DNA of 64,000 nucleotides. Source: Aedes albopictus (taxonomy: Eukaryota > Arthropoda > Insecta > Diptera > Culicidae). The stretch is taken from positions 338,160,263 to 338,224,262 of the forward strand of contig NC_085138.1 in NCBI RefSeq assembly GCF_035046485.1. The letters run 5' to 3'. This document shows positions 36,589-48,345 of this stretch, in pieces. The position numbers and the translations under genes are program-made. Under the pieces are notes generated by a model. It searched no databases and was not told the origin of the DNA. It saw only the letters and a list, made by a program, of their open reading frames with translations. Numbering within the stretch: the first letter of the stretch is position 1; each line of letters starts with the position of its first letter.

Positions 36589-39500
36589 TTGGCGACGAGA
36601 ACGGTGAACAGTGCATGTGAAATTAGTTTAATTTCGGTTCGGGAAGTGTTGTCTTTGGAAAAAGAAAGAGATGAGTGGTGTGTGTGGTGCAGAGTGGTGA
36701 TGACCTCCAGGTGATGACTTGTGATTGAATTTCAACATTGGAATCAAAAAAGTAAATATTGTGTACTAACTGTTCAATATGAATCAAACAATCTATTTAT
36801 ACCTTCGACTAATGTCAATGATCAACCTGTGAGAGATTTTGATGGTGATCGGTTTTGTTTAGTTCAAATCGATGACAATCACTATTGTCAGATAAAGAAA
36901 TAAATAACTGTGAAGAAAATCTAAGTTTTGTTGATTGTGATATTGATACTCGTTGAATGGGGTTGTTGTCCTAAATCTAGACTTAAATGCTGAATGATGA
37001 ATGAAGTATTGATTTGTTAACCGGATGGCCGAGGAAGGCGTAGAGGTGAAACAATATTTTCAAATCAAATTTTGCCGTTGCTGTAAAGCCAGTGAAGGCG
37101 ATGAAAGCCAATGAAGGCGACAAAAGCTAATGAAGGCGACATTCTTGAAATAGCCGTAAAAGGCGGAAAGGATCACAGATAGAAAAGGCGTTGAAGGCGG
37201 AAAGACTTTTCGAAAGCAGGAAAAATGTTATAGGCAGAAGAGCCGACTAAGGCGAAAAACTGTCGATGGCGGAAAGATCCGTCGGAGAGTGAAAAGCCGT
37301 TGAAGGCGGAAAAGCCGTTGAAGGTGGAAATGCCGTTGAAGGCGGTAAGACCTGCAAGACAGATATAGTCGATTCTTTGTAGAGCCGTATAAGGCGAATT
37401 GTGTTATTAAAAATTAAAGTACTAAAAACGCAACAGTGTCGTAAATTTCGTAAGAAACAGGTTACCATCCAACACAAATTTAAGGGCTGTTTTCAGATCA
37501 GAAGGAATTTCTCAGCCTATCTTGATGCATGGGAAATTCCTTGGCTGAATCGCTCAAGAAACCGTTTTTACTTCGATCGCAGTACGCAGTTGCGAAGAAA
37601 TGACAGTTCAAATGGCAGTCACCGTAGAAAGTTTCTGCCAGGAATCGTTCTAGAAGTTTCTTGAGCGATTTCTCTTGAACTCCAATCTGGGCTTTATAGT
37701 TGAATTGAACCATTAAAAATGAAATTTCACACCAATCAAGTGGCAGCTGAGAAGGCGAAAGACAAAACTAAACTTTAGGCTGAGCGTGACTAGAAAAACA
37801 GGAACGAATAGTATTTGAATATGTTCCAAATGCGAATTTAACTGAGCAAATACAGAGATTGTTGTGGACCCACCTCAGGTGATATATATTGAAGTTATTA
37901 TTGCTCAGTAAAGTATAATAAGTCTAGGAGTCGTAAAAAGGGTTGGCTCTTGAAACCAAATTAACATGAAGACATGATTTAACTAATGCTTTGTCCTCTC
38001 TTACAAGACTAAAAATGTAACTTCAAGAAAATTAACATCAATGTGTGAGAACAATTTAACTGTCTTAGTAGTTTGCAAGATAGGAAGTCAAAATGACAGT
38101 TAAAGCATTCGTTGAAGCAAGACGACATATTCAGAGCAGTTGCTAACCAATAACCTGTTAAGTATCATGCTAGTCAAATAACTAGTTGAATTGGATATTT
38201 AAAAAAAATCGAATAATAAAAAATGAAACTTTTCGGCCTAACTAGAAGTCTCAGGAATTCGAGTAAAAAGCGCTTTATAGCCTATTGAATGCCACTAAAT
38301 GTTTATGCGATTCAAGTACAGTGAGTTCTTGAGTAATCACTTCTGAAGTCTTTGAATATAAAATGCATCGGATGTGGTCAGGAGGGACATTTTGACTTAT
38401 GATTGCCTAACACTGTATATAGTGTCATCTTGCCAAGAACTGTGAAACAAGTTAGAGAACAAGGTACAGCAGTACGCTCAACAACAAATTCTGCTCAATA
38501 ATTTCCTTACAGGAAGAGACAAATTTTGATCAGTTAAAGAAGTATTGAAACTATTATTGAGGAGAATAACGTACAGTATATCAAAAGCACAACATATTGG
38601 AATAATAAAAGATAATCATTTCTGTAACTATAGGAATAGATATATCTAATGAAAGCTGGATTAAGAGGTTTGTTTTTCAGTCGAGCTTATTAATGCAAAC
38701 AGGTACCATTTACTAACATGTTACCTTGTTTGAATTTTTAGAATTCATACACTGAAAAAAACTGCAAATATTGTATGCATGTGTCGCACACATAGATTTT
38801 TGCAATTTGTCATAGATAACCCTTTTAATGCGTAGATAAACATCGTTTATATAAGGTCCATCGATTTTATGTGTGATCAAGCGTGGAAAACGAGTAGGTG
38901 TGTACAAATAAAATTTATATATCAAATCCATGGATTTTTACCAATAAAAATGTGTGTACATGTATAAGTGATATTTGTGTTAATAAGTTCATAGAAAATT
39001 TGAATAAAAACGTGCTTTAAGCTGTTTCAGTACATAGAAATGAATTGTAGAGGCAAGCGTAAGGGCCATCATGACACAGACAATTATGGTCAGTGTGCAC
39101 TACGTCAGACTTGTAAGCGGTAACAAAAAAAAAATGAGGATGTATTTCATCAAAAAGTTGTGAAATAAGTGATATGATAGATTATGCTTTGCAATAATGC
39201 AGAATATTCTAGTCCGATCCAACGAACTGAGAATATTATCATAATGATGAGCATATGTAGAAAATCAGAGTTACTTAAAGATAAAAAGTTCTAAATTTTG
39301 ACGGTACATTGAATGCGAATAATTTAGAAAGGCTTGCTGAAATAGCTTCATTAGGTATCTAGAGTGAGAACATAACATGTTGAGGGGCTTTTGCAATATT
39401 TTAAAGGTACACCTTTAAAATAAATCCTACAGTTCAGAACCCAAAAGAGCGACATCAAAGGAACAAATTTTTGGTTTTGTAATGTTTAAATAAATTTGAT

Positions 39501-40851
39501 TGAGCACGAATCACCAGTTAATGCGGGGAATGTAGAATGTAAACTTATTGAACGACCAAACCGTAAAAATAAACTCATTCAGTTTGAAAGGTAAATGGTA
39601 AATCATGAGAATTTCGAAATTATCGGAAACATGATTTCTAAAAACGTGGACACCTATATAGGTGAACCGTCGAAAAGTGCTCCAATAAGATGATCGATTT
39701 ATTTTGTTATCTGGAGAAAATTGCTTTGTATATAATAATTGGCTACTATCATTACGTTTTCGATTGGAAGCCGAAGTGACTGGCGGTGCAAAAATTGATG
39801 TTTAACCTATACTTATAAACATAGCAACTCGATTTAGATTAGTGCTCTTAAGTAGCTTAATGATGCGCAATACCAGCAACCGGTTCAAATTTACGTCACA
39901 ACTGCAACTTTGCATGTGCTTAAATGCGTGAATTCTATTTGGTACTGCGACGATGATGTATGTATTAAGAATTTGAGATAATTATAGGATTACAACACGA
40001 AAAACAAAACAAAGAATGAATATTAATATTCTACTATACTTTCAAACAGCTAGTGCGGGTGTGAGTTTTGTGAACAATATTTATTAAATATAATTAAGAA
40101 AAACTGGATGTTTTCAAGTTTTCAAATTACTATTTAGCTAAAACTAGTATTACAAATATTGCTTTGGACAAGTAAAGTTTTTCGAAATCGTGATTAGATT
40201 TAAAAAAAGTATCAATCCCTTCGATATTTAGAATCAAAATCTGTAAAGCCAAACTTCTGAATATATTCTGAACAAGAAACGAGTTCCAGCAAAGTTTGCT
40301 AAAAAACTTAAAATGAAATAGTGTTTGTATGACACTTGGACACTTTGGATCGAAAACGAGTTAATGGATATTGATAATTTTTTTTACTGTAACATTCATG
40401 CAGTGTTCCGACATATTAGTTTAAAAAAATGTCTGAATAATAATCTGAATATACATACCTTTTGTATGAGATTCTTATATGAAAGGACATGTCAAAAAAA
40501 ATCAGTGGGCAGTATACAATGTTTGCATGCTACCTGTCATTGAAAACATTTGAGAAGAGGAAAGCAATTCAATTAATTCATCAGCAAAGGTAATATTTAG
40601 CTTGACAGTCAGTATTAAAAATATTTTGGGATTTGGGAAAATACTTGGGTCAAAATAATATTTCTTTTTAGGTACAACCATAAGTAACGGCCAAGTAATT
40701 TACCAAAATGCCGAGCAGAGATGGATGACCAAATGGATGACTGTACTACTAATTCTGATGTGAGACTGAAGCGAGACGTTCATCAACTGAGGAGACTATA
40801 AGCGAAAACAACGTGGAGTGACCTTGCTGCGGATCTAGAGAAAAAACGAGA

Positions 40852-41064
40852 TGTGGTACCTTGTGGTATGCACATAATAAATTATTGTATTACTCTATTA
40901 CGTTTAGCGTGTATGTTTACATTGAGTATCTGTCATATGTGGAGATGTTGTTATTGTTGTCTGGAGTGTGAATCATTGTATGTAATATTGAAGTATCGGT
41001 AATAAAGTGTATACAAATAATGAATACAGTTGTTGAATAATCATTACAGAGAAAGATTCTCACA
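40852..41064 (+). repeat. 3' LTR with a 427 bp internal deletion
   Basis: The LTR is 213 bp and identical to the two ends of the 5' LTR. The missing interior is bounded in the 5' copy by the 4 bp microhomology AATA, the signature of a deletion after insertion. Confidence 0.85.
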
Positions 41065-41069
41065 GACGG

Positions 41070-41170
41070 GATTCTCATGCAGCATCATCGTCTAAATCCA
41101 CCACGTCAACGACCGCCAGTCAACGAGAGGCTCGACTGCAATTGGAAATGCAGCGCTTGGCTAAAGGCAC
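41070..41170 (+). pseudogene. BEL/Pao gag, continuation after the nested LTR element
   Basis: With one GACGG copy counted, the gag frame from 35778 continues here as RDSHAASSSKSTTSTTASQ and then REARLQLEMQRLAK. This is the Ser/Thr-rich and coiled-coil-like stretch usual in BEL gag after the PHD finger. The similarity stops near 41170. Two copies of an AATCGAACAGGA motif (about 41220 and 41386) follow, about 165 bases apart, and may bound another small rearrangement. Confidence 0.6.
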
Positions 41171-41399
41171 TATATGCAAAGACACGAAATGGAATTTCAA
41201 AATTGCTGTCAATGTCATTCCAATCGAACAGGAGACCTGTCAAATGAGCTAAATGCATTGCTCGACAGCATCATCATCATGATGCAACAATCATCAGATT
41301 TCGTGTCTTCAGCTTATACAGTGTGTTGATCTAACGAGCCTGGATAAAACAAACAATCGATTTTTTGTCACTCCCATTAGTTCTAATCGAACAGGAAAT

Positions 41400-42962
41400 C
41401 TGTCAAAACGACAAGAATTCGCCACTTTGGTATTCTCGAGACACTTTTAGTTGGACCTGCTCGAAGTTACTGCATAATTCTCATTCCTATTTGGCAACAA
41501 ATGGGCACAATGATTATTTTCAATCGCTCTTTGTCGAGCGGCGTTTTTCCTCGTTTATGGAAAGTGGCGTCTATAACTCCTATTCACAAGTCTGGTAACC
41601 TGAACATGGCGCAGAACTATCGCGGAATTTCCATACTCAGCACTTTTTCAAAGGTTCTTGAGTGTTTCGTGCATGAGGCGTTATACAGAACTGTTCGTCC
41701 TGCTATTCCCGAGGTTCAGCATGGATTTGTTAAAGGCAGATCTACGACAACCAACCTGATGTCCTTCGTGACAAGTGTTAAGATGAAGATGCAGAAGAAT
41801 CGTCAGGTCGACGCTATTTACGTTGACTTTGCAAAAGCTTTTGACAAGGTGCCGCATTTGTTAACAGTTGCAAAGCTTCGAAAAATGGGACTTCCGGAGT
41901 GGATAACTATATGGCTGCATTCGTATTTGACTGATCGCTTGGCATTTGTAAAGGTTCACGGATGTGAATCGGATCGTTTTGATATACCGTCTGGTGTTCC
42001 CCAAGGTAGCCACCTCGGACCGCTGCTATTTGTGCTGTTTATCGCTGACCTGAGCCCGCTGATTCAGTCGCAAAAATTGTTTTACGCCGATGACTTGAAA
42101 ATCTACAGAGCGATACTTACTCGTATGGATTGCTGCATTTTGCAACGTGATTTGGACAACATAACGAAGTGGTGTCGTGCTAATGGGATGGAAGTTAATG
42201 CCGGTAAATGTAAATCAATGTCGTTCACGCGATCTCGAACACTGATGCACCAATGTTACTTGATCGATTCTCATGAACTAGATTGTGTAACCACCATGAA
42301 AGATCTGGGAATCATCGTCGACAGTAAACTCAAATTTAACGAGCACATTTCTACTACAACGGCAAAGGCTTTCTCTCTACTTGGCTTTTTGCGACGAACT
42401 ACAAAATCCTTCCATGATGTCTATGCCATGAAGGCAGTCTACTGTGCAGTGGTTCGTAGTGTATTAGAATACGCTGTTCAAGTTTGGGCTCCGTATAGCC
42501 AAGTTCAATGTAGTCGAGTTGAGCGCGTCCAACGATCATTCGTGCGATATGCCTTACGGCGCCTGCCGTGGAATGACGCGGTAAGGTTACCCCCATACGA
42601 AAACCGGTGTATGCTGATGCAGTTGGAGACACTAGCATCGAGAAGGATAATGCTGCAGAGACTGTTCTGCTTTGATCTGCTGGCAGGAAACATCGACTGT
42701 GGAGAGCTGCTTTTTCAATTGAATATTCATGCCCCAACTCGCCGTCTTCGGAATCATGCTCTCTTCTACCTACCAACGCATCGAACGCTTTATGGACATT
42801 TCAACCCGTTGCATTTCTGCTGTAGGCTTTTTAACGAAGTCAGCGACAATTTTGATTTTAATATTACGAAGACAACGTTTAAAAATAGGACAAGGAATTA
42901 GATAAGTATCAGTCTGTACAACTAGCTAGGTTGAAGATGGTGAATCAATAAATAAATAAATA
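41400..42962 (+). mobile_element. 5'-truncated LINE (Jockey/CR1/L2-like) with short tandem tail
   Basis: The element holds reverse transcriptase and C-terminal coding sequence followed by a short 3' UTR ending in a TAAA-type microsatellite (42946-42961) with no poly(A). The endonuclease and ORF1 are missing. Near 41403-41500 the coding sequence continues upstream in another frame (KLLHNSHSYLA), so there is a frameshift close to 41500. The clade is uncertain. Confidence 0.8.
41501..42901 (+). pseudogene. LINE reverse transcriptase fragment
   Basis: The open frame covers 466 codons of a non-LTR reverse transcriptase. Motifs in order are SGVFPRLWKVASITPIHKSG, NYRGISIL, QHGFVKGRST, AIYVDFAKAFDKV, SGVPQGSHLGPLLF, FYADDLKIY (42080-42106), and the thumb and C-terminal region with LGIIVDSKLKFNEH, CAVVRSVLEYAVQVW and RVQRSFVRYALR. 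The first ATG is internal to the domain and is not a real start. The N-terminal endonuclease is absent and the upstream part is frameshifted, so the copy is dead although the surviving domain is unbroken. GVPQGSHLGPLLF favours the CR1/L2/Jockey side of the LINE tree. Confidence 0.85.
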
Positions 42963-43139
42963 CAACGAAATCCGTTTGCATCAACTACGGGATAATTCAA
43001 CCCAGATCGTTCAACATGACTAATAAGTTAAATTCAAACATTTTTCTTGCTTGAAAATGCAAACATCTTTTCATCTACCTAATTTAAACGAGCAAAAGCA
43101 GCGTCCGCCGTGAGGCGTATTGCACTTAGCGGACCACGT

Positions 43140-43418
43140 GCGTACTACTTCCGGTGCTGCCCGCCAGACTGCGCACCATCAATGTTCGAATTTCGGACCT
43201 GTGAGAGCTTGCGAGAGCGGAGAGAACCACTTTGACGTTTCGCCTCCCCCGCAAATTCGCAAAACAACCGCAGTGACAGAAGAGAATCGTCTATCGTGAC
43301 GTCGCCCATCATCGTCGTCTCTTGCAGAATATCCATCAGACAGTGTCGTCCAAGTGCGCGGACCACAGAAAATTATCGTCCTTCAATCTGTTTGTTTATC
43401 CGTATTATCTGTCCGAAG
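43140..43418 (+). promoter_or_regulatory. putative promoter and 5' UTR of the pyruvate dehydrogenase E1 alpha gene
   Basis: This stretch just upstream of the first coding exon is richer in G+C and CpG than its surroundings. It contains a CACGTG E-box around 43135 and a CRE-like TGACGTCG around 43297. No TATA box is evident. The transcription start was not located. Only the position directly before the start codon and the change in base composition support this call. Confidence 0.35.
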
Positions 43419-43472
43419 ATGCTTTCAAACGTGGTAAAATCCATCACCCAGCGCGCCCTCGCTGGAAATGTG
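43419..43472 (+). CDS. pyruvate dehydrogenase E1 alpha, exon 1 (mitochondrial presequence)
   Basis: This exon encodes 18 residues, MLSNVVKSITQRALAGNV, a basic amphipathic peptide rich in Ser, Ala and Val with no acidic residue, as expected for a mitochondrial targeting sequence. The ATG at 43419 opens the exon. The exon ends at a strong donor (GTAAGT from 43473) in phase 0, which joins cleanly to the phase 0 acceptor at 44071. The call rests on that join and on the order of exons, because the presequence itself is poorly conserved between insects. An alternative first exon may exist about 360 bases downstream. Confidence 0.8.
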
Positions 43473-43829
43473 GTAAGTTCCATCAGTTCTGACCATCGAA
43501 AAGGTCGCTTCTCCCTTAATCTCAGGTGTTTGCATTATTTTCCGGCGACGTTTCTCCCATCTCCGCGCGATTATGACGATCTGACTGACCGATTATGAAT
43601 ATTTTCGCTTCCAATAAAAAGTCGACCGTCGTTGTCGTCGTCTAGGCGAATGGACAAGCGCGTAAAGTGATTGCATAACAAAGTTAAGCACCGAAAACAG
43701 TGGATTTTCGAGGGGGTCGAATTGCCCTTGGTTATTGCCAGTAGCGCCAGCCGCTATCTCGAACCTATCAAATCGACCAAGGTCAAACGAATTGAAGGGA
43801 TTTTTTTTTGGTTTTGGACACTTCGGAGG

Positions 43830-43943
43830 ATGGGACTCTCCAAGTGGGTTAAGACGCTTTTTCGCGTCGGAACGGAAGCCGGTTCCAAAGTGAAACCGGT
43901 GGCACAAGCTGTGGCTGCCGTGGAAAACGTTACTTCAGACAAG
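43830..43943 (+). CDS. possible alternative first exon of E1 alpha (second mitochondrial presequence)
   Basis: From an ATG at 43830 this reads 38 codons, starting MGLSKWVKTLFRVGTEAGSK and ending in ENVTSDK. It then meets a GT at 43944 in phase 0, so it could splice in frame to either 44071 or 60919. The start is basic and amphipathic (KWVKTLFR), like a mitochondrial presequence, and the stretch before the junction resembles the spacer that precedes the E1 alpha core in other animals. The donor (GTGTTC) is weak, and the reading frame is also open upstream of this ATG. Expression is inferred. It could instead be an unused open frame in the first intron. Confidence 0.45.
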
Positions 43944-44070
43944 GTGTTCTAAATATTTTGTTGTTTTATTTTTAGAATTCATTTCGCTTTTAGGTTTTAT
44001 TTCTGCTTTCATTCCATTTACTCAGATCGGAGCTTATCAATATGTCTGTTTGTTTGTTTTTCCTTTGCAG

Positions 44071-44136
44071 AAAATTCTTGCGGCACAGCCACAGCAGCAA
44101 TGCGGATATGCGACGGAGGCTTCGTTTGAAACCAGA
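44071..44136 (+). CDS. pyruvate dehydrogenase E1 alpha, exon 2
   Basis: Twenty-two codons follow a good acceptor (pyrimidine tract and TTTGCAG at 44064-44070). The exon ends before a GTGAGTG donor at 44137, in phase 0 at both ends. The peptide contains YATEASFETR, the segment that in insect E1 alpha proteins lies at the end of the transit peptide and the start of the mature protein. It is continued by [11 protein letters not shown] in the next exon. It therefore probably holds the presequence cleavage region. Confidence 0.85.
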
Positions 44137-44421
44137 GTGAGTGTTTTGGAAATCTTTTGGTTGTACATATTTTATTTATTTTCAGTCAACTATTGTCGTG
44201 TCTCTAATGATAAACTAGATATCTCAGTTTTTGAAATACTGGTAAAATTGCTGTAATAGTTACAAACAATTCATTTTTAGGATTTTTGTTTATTAATCAG
44301 TGAAATTGTGGCTTAGTAAATCCACATCTTGCTTACGAAGATGCGAAGAGATGAACTACAGGTTGTCAGTCATGGTGTGGTCCGAGCAATCTTCACATGT
44401 GCATTGGATTTAATAATTATA

Positions 44422-44527
44422 CACTGAAGTTTTTTTTACGACGGTAATGGTACCGCGTAATTTCAAAAAACGTCGTAAAAAACCGCGTTTTTTTCAAAAA
44501 CCGGTACCGCGTAAAAAAACTTCAGTG
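44422..44527. mobile_element. 106 bp MITE, TA duplication
   Basis: CACTGAAGTTTTTTTTACG and its complement at the right end, with TA on both sides. Almost the whole element is palindromic and contains GGTACCGCGTAA twice. It lies in E1 alpha intron 2. Confidence 0.8.
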
Positions 44528-44901
44528 TAACTCGGTAGCTGCGCTGGAACTTCTAGTGAAACCAAACTCTTCTTTACCCGTGAAACAGAACTAGCTGAAT
44601 AACAATTTCTTAAGCTCAAGTTTGCTTAAGAGTGGTTTATTCCACTCTAGTACAGCAAAAATGTTAGTTGGGTAGAAGTTGAAATTACTATTGCATCATC
44701 CTGAGACTACATTGATCCAGCAAAGACGTACTTTGACATCGAATATAGCGAATATAGCGGTATGAACACGCTCCTTTCTAACATCTATTGACTGGATAAC
44801 ATTAATCAGCGAGGCGAATATGCGCCTGCTACGTTTTCAAACATCGTTTCGTTCGTCATAGAGCATTTCATTCCTAACTCGACGTCTACAATAGATAGAA
44901 A

Positions 44902-45156
44902 TCTGGAGCTCGATTTAAATAGGTCGTATGTGCTTTTGTCGATATGAAATTCGATCAGTTTATTTTAGTTATTGTAGCAATATGGAAGATATTTTTGAGA
45001 CTTTTAATGATGAAACGGAAAGTTTATTTTGTGAGGATTCTGCTGTATGTATCAACTTTGTTCAATTTCAACGGTTTTCGCTACAATAAGTGAATCCAAC
45101 TGATCGAATTTTTAATCGACAAAAGCACATACGACCTATTCAAATCGAGCTCCAGA
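44902..45156. mobile_element. 255 bp MITE with 40 bp inverted ends
   Basis: TCTGGAGCTCGATTT at the left is mirrored at the right, together with AATAGGTCGTATGTGCTTTT. A 35-codon frame starting MEDIFETFNDE lies between the ends and has no match I recognise. No target duplication is obvious. Confidence 0.65.
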
Positions 45157-45341
45157 AATATCCTACCATTGTTCCTAGGTGTTCCAACGTCCGGATGGAA
45201 AAGGAGGGTACTTGTACATGTATTGGCTGAAATTCACACTCTTGATTTGAAATAAGCTTTTTGCAATTTCTCATCGTAATAGGCTGTTCTACCTCACGCA
45301 AATCTGACAGGAACAGGCCTACTTTCCCACACCAAATTAAC

Positions 45342-45404
45342 AGTGCTGTAATGGTTCATTACAGCACTGATTTGCGTTGCGTAATGAACCATTACAGCAC
45401 TATT
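45342..45404. repeat. short palindrome
   Basis: AGTGCTGTAATGGTTCATTA and its exact complement are separated by about 20 bases. It is possibly a small MITE. Confidence 0.5.
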
Positions 45405-45591
45405 TCCAGTTTTGGTCAACTTTTTCATGCTTTCTGGACGCAGTTTTGAAAAATTGTGACAACTGCACAGTTTAACCTATTATGATCAGATTTTCCTAAG
45501 CATTGGCTATGAACATCAGTGTGCAGTTTGATGAAAAAGTTTTGTTGAAAACTATCCTTAAGGGTAATTTATGAAATTACAAAAAACGTTG

Positions 45592-45714
45592 TACGCAACT
45601 CGGTGCAGAACTCGATTTTTCCAGCACTCGTCGTAATTATCCAACTCGGCAAGCCTCGTTGGATAATTGTACGACTCGTGCTGTAAAAATCGTCATTCTG
45701 CACCTTGTTGCGTA
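45592..45714. mobile_element. 123 bp palindromic MITE
   Basis: TACGCAACTCGGTGCAGAA at the left is mirrored with few changes by the right end, and CCAGCACTCGTCGTA with its complement lies further in. No clear duplication was seen. Confidence 0.55.
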
Positions 45715-46229
45715 AACTACTATTACTGTTAAAACACTGTCAGAACAACATCACAACTGAATGCTTGGGAATCATTGTACATACACAGATCCAAAAAAGA
45801 GTGTAAAATTCTGTGATATGTGATGCACATAATTGGAGTATGCGATGTCCCAGAAGTTCACATGAAATATCATGTAAATGTCATGGAAACTTCCATTATG
45901 TGTCATATAATTCAGAATAACCCAGAATGTTTACCTGACATATAACACAAATCTACATGACATATCCTTTAAACCATTACAAAACTAATCCTCATTATTT
46001 TTATCTGTTTAGCAACTGTCGACTACCCATTGATTGTATCGTTTTGTTAGGCCGGAACGAATCTCATTTTCTTCTTTTGTCACTTTGCCCGTTGAATCGT
46101 AAAGGGGGGAGGGGGGATGATAAATTATAAATGTATTTTATGAAACAATACCCAAACAATTAGGCAAAACCGTCAAACTCATCGGATTTGTTAAGAAATG
46201 TTCTCAACGATTCTAATTTCAATTTTCTC

Positions 46230-47400
46230 GACGACTCAGTAATTTCTGAAAGAATCCCTACTGCAATCTCCGTTGAAATCGCTAGAGGTATCCCTGGAGG
46301 AATTCTTGGAGCATTTCCTTAAAAATCATTGAAGGAATTCCTATTGCAATCTTGGAATAAATTGTGTTAGAAAATTAGATGAAAATTATGACAAATCCTG
46401 ATAAAATACTGGGGAAATATCTGGATCAGTTCCAGAAGGAATGACAGCTGGAAGAGATTGTAAATTCCAGCAATAATTCCAAGAGAATTTACAACAAGAA
46501 TTTAAAAACGAATTTTCTAAGCATTTCCAAGAGATTTTCGTATAGGAATACCAAGAGGTAACCCTGGAAAATCAATAGAGGATGAAATAGATGAAAACTG
46601 AAGGCATATTTTAAGAAATTTCTAAAAGGGTCCCTGTAGGAATCCTAAGAGAAATTCTTGAAAAAATCCCTATGAAAGTCGCTAGATTTATTCATCAGTA
46701 GGTCGGAAAGTCTAGCAGAAATACCAGTAAGAATTTCTGGAGGAACCTCAGCAGGAGTTCCTGAAAGAATCGCTGGGGATATCATAGTAAGAATGCATGA
46801 ACAATTCTAAGAGAAATATCTGAAAGGGTTCTTATAGAAATTTTCAGGAAAAGGAGGAATGACTGGATTTTTTTAGAGGGAAACATCTAAATGGATCAAT
46901 ATAGAATCCCCGGTAGAATTTCTGGAAGAATTTTTGGCGGAATCCTTGAAAAAACACCAGCAAAAATACCTACAAGAAACGAAGCAAAGATTCTTGAAAG
47001 AATCGCAGCAAGAATTTCTGGACGAATCCCACCTCGAATTCCGTAATGGATAAATCCCTGGGTCTCCAATTAGCCTAGCGGTTAAGGCTACGGATCTCCA
47101 ATCTGGAGACAGCGGGTTCGATTCCCGTTCCAGTCGGGAAAATTTTCCGGACTTCCTGGGCATAGTGTATCATTGTACTTGCCTCACAATATCCAACTTC
47201 ATGCAATGACAGGCAAAGATAGCCCTTCAATTAATAACTGTGGAAGTGCTCGAAGAACACTAAGTTGAAGAGAGACAGGCGAAGTTCCAGTGGGGACGTA
47301 GAGCCATAAAGAAGAAGAAGAATAAATTCCTGAAAGAATTCTGGCAGTAATTCCTGAAGCAATCCAAGCAGAAAATCTACAACTTAATGTCATAATAAAT
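46230..47400. repeat. degenerate minisatellite block in E1 alpha intron 2
   Basis: GGAATTCCTG, AGAATTTCTGGAGGAA and GAAAGAATC units with irregular spacing. A Feilai SINE (47061-47321) is inserted in it. Confidence 0.5.
47061..47321 (+). mobile_element. Feilai-type SINE
   Basis: This is the same family as the copy at 25.5 kb, with the tRNA-like head (TTAGCCTAGCGGTTAAGG and GGTTCGATTCCC) and a GAAGAAGAAG tail. It is flanked by ATAAATCCCTG and ATAAATTCCTG, an 11 bp duplication with one change. It is inserted inside a degenerate minisatellite block. Confidence 0.85.
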
Positions 47401-47433
47401 TACTGGAGAAGAATAATCTTTAGGCTTATACAG

Positions 47434-47515
47434 ACGATGTGATAAGCGCACGTGAAATCAGCAAAACCATGCTGAGAATGGTTGGTTCGATTCCCAGTTG
47501 GCTCAGAAACTTTTT
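47434..47515 (+). mobile_element. SINE head fragment
   Basis: This is the tRNA-like 5' part of the second SINE subfamily: GATAAGCGCACG, CCATGCTGAG and GGTTCGATTCCC. The body is absent. It is not a functional tRNA gene. Confidence 0.55.
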
Positions 47516-48345
47516 TTAACCCTGTAATGGATACCTAGGGTCCATTGAACCGCAGAGCCACTTTGAAGTGGTCGCAAAAAAGTTTGGATTGACATATCGG
47601 CCCCATTTTTACAGTATGTACCTTCAAACTACACCGCGATTACTTATTTGTGCTAAAATATCATTGTTTTCTATGTCAAAGTTGAACCGAGCGATTTTGT
47701 ATCCCTGGGGTTCATTGGACCCCACGGCATGAATGGTTGTATCTTTTGATCATGACATCCTAGAATAATGCTGTCTTCAACAACATTGTTTGACAGACAA
47801 TCTTATCACAGAGAACAGACGTCTATCTTTGCGTTCTGCCTTGTGTAAAACTTTGTAACGGTCATATCAGAGTATGTGGTTATGCTCCTGTTGCGTGGCG
47901 CTAGCGTCCCATCACTTACATTGTTGTGTTTCCAGAGCTCGCCATTTTTAGCCGTTTGGCGCTCGTATCGCTTTGTGGGCTAGTGTATTTTAACGATGAA
48001 CACTGCCATCGTGGGGTCAAATCGACTTTAAATGTGGGGCAGTCTCCGTTGGTGGCGCTGAGGTGCACTTAAATCCTTTACACACGATTACGACGTATTT
48101 TTGTTCGAGCTTAAATGTCTGTTCTCTGTGATCTTATGCTAAATAAATTGAATCGAAATTAGCTCAGTAGGTGGTGCTAGTGTGTATTCAAATTTCGGAT
48201 TAAAAGTTATATGTAGCCTAAATATCTTGATATTCTGAATGTATACAATATTTGTGTCTTCAGCAAAAGTGTTTAATACATCATGCTCTATTTGGTAATG
48301 AAAATTAGTCTGATGTTTTTCTGCAAGCTGGTGCTAATTGCTAAA

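Larger units (their letters stand above)
35949..41064 (+). mobile_element. LTR retrotransposon with degenerate interior, nested in a BEL/Pao gag
   Basis: Two LTRs start TGTGGTACC and end TTCTCACA. The 5 bp GACGG lies directly before the first (35944-35948) and after the second (41065-41069). A primer-binding site TTGGCGACGAGAAC follows the first LTR, and a purine tract precedes the second. Those features resemble Ty3/gypsy elements of the Mag group, which is inferred. The 4.26 kb interior has no long ORF. It contains a GCCGTTGAAGGCGGAA-type short repeat field (37040-37350), a gag-like zinc knuckle remnant CIGCGQEGHF near 38365 broken by a frameshift, and otherwise AT-rich sequence. A small inverted repeat (37551-37562 against 37656-37667) may be a nested MITE. 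Confidence 0.88.
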
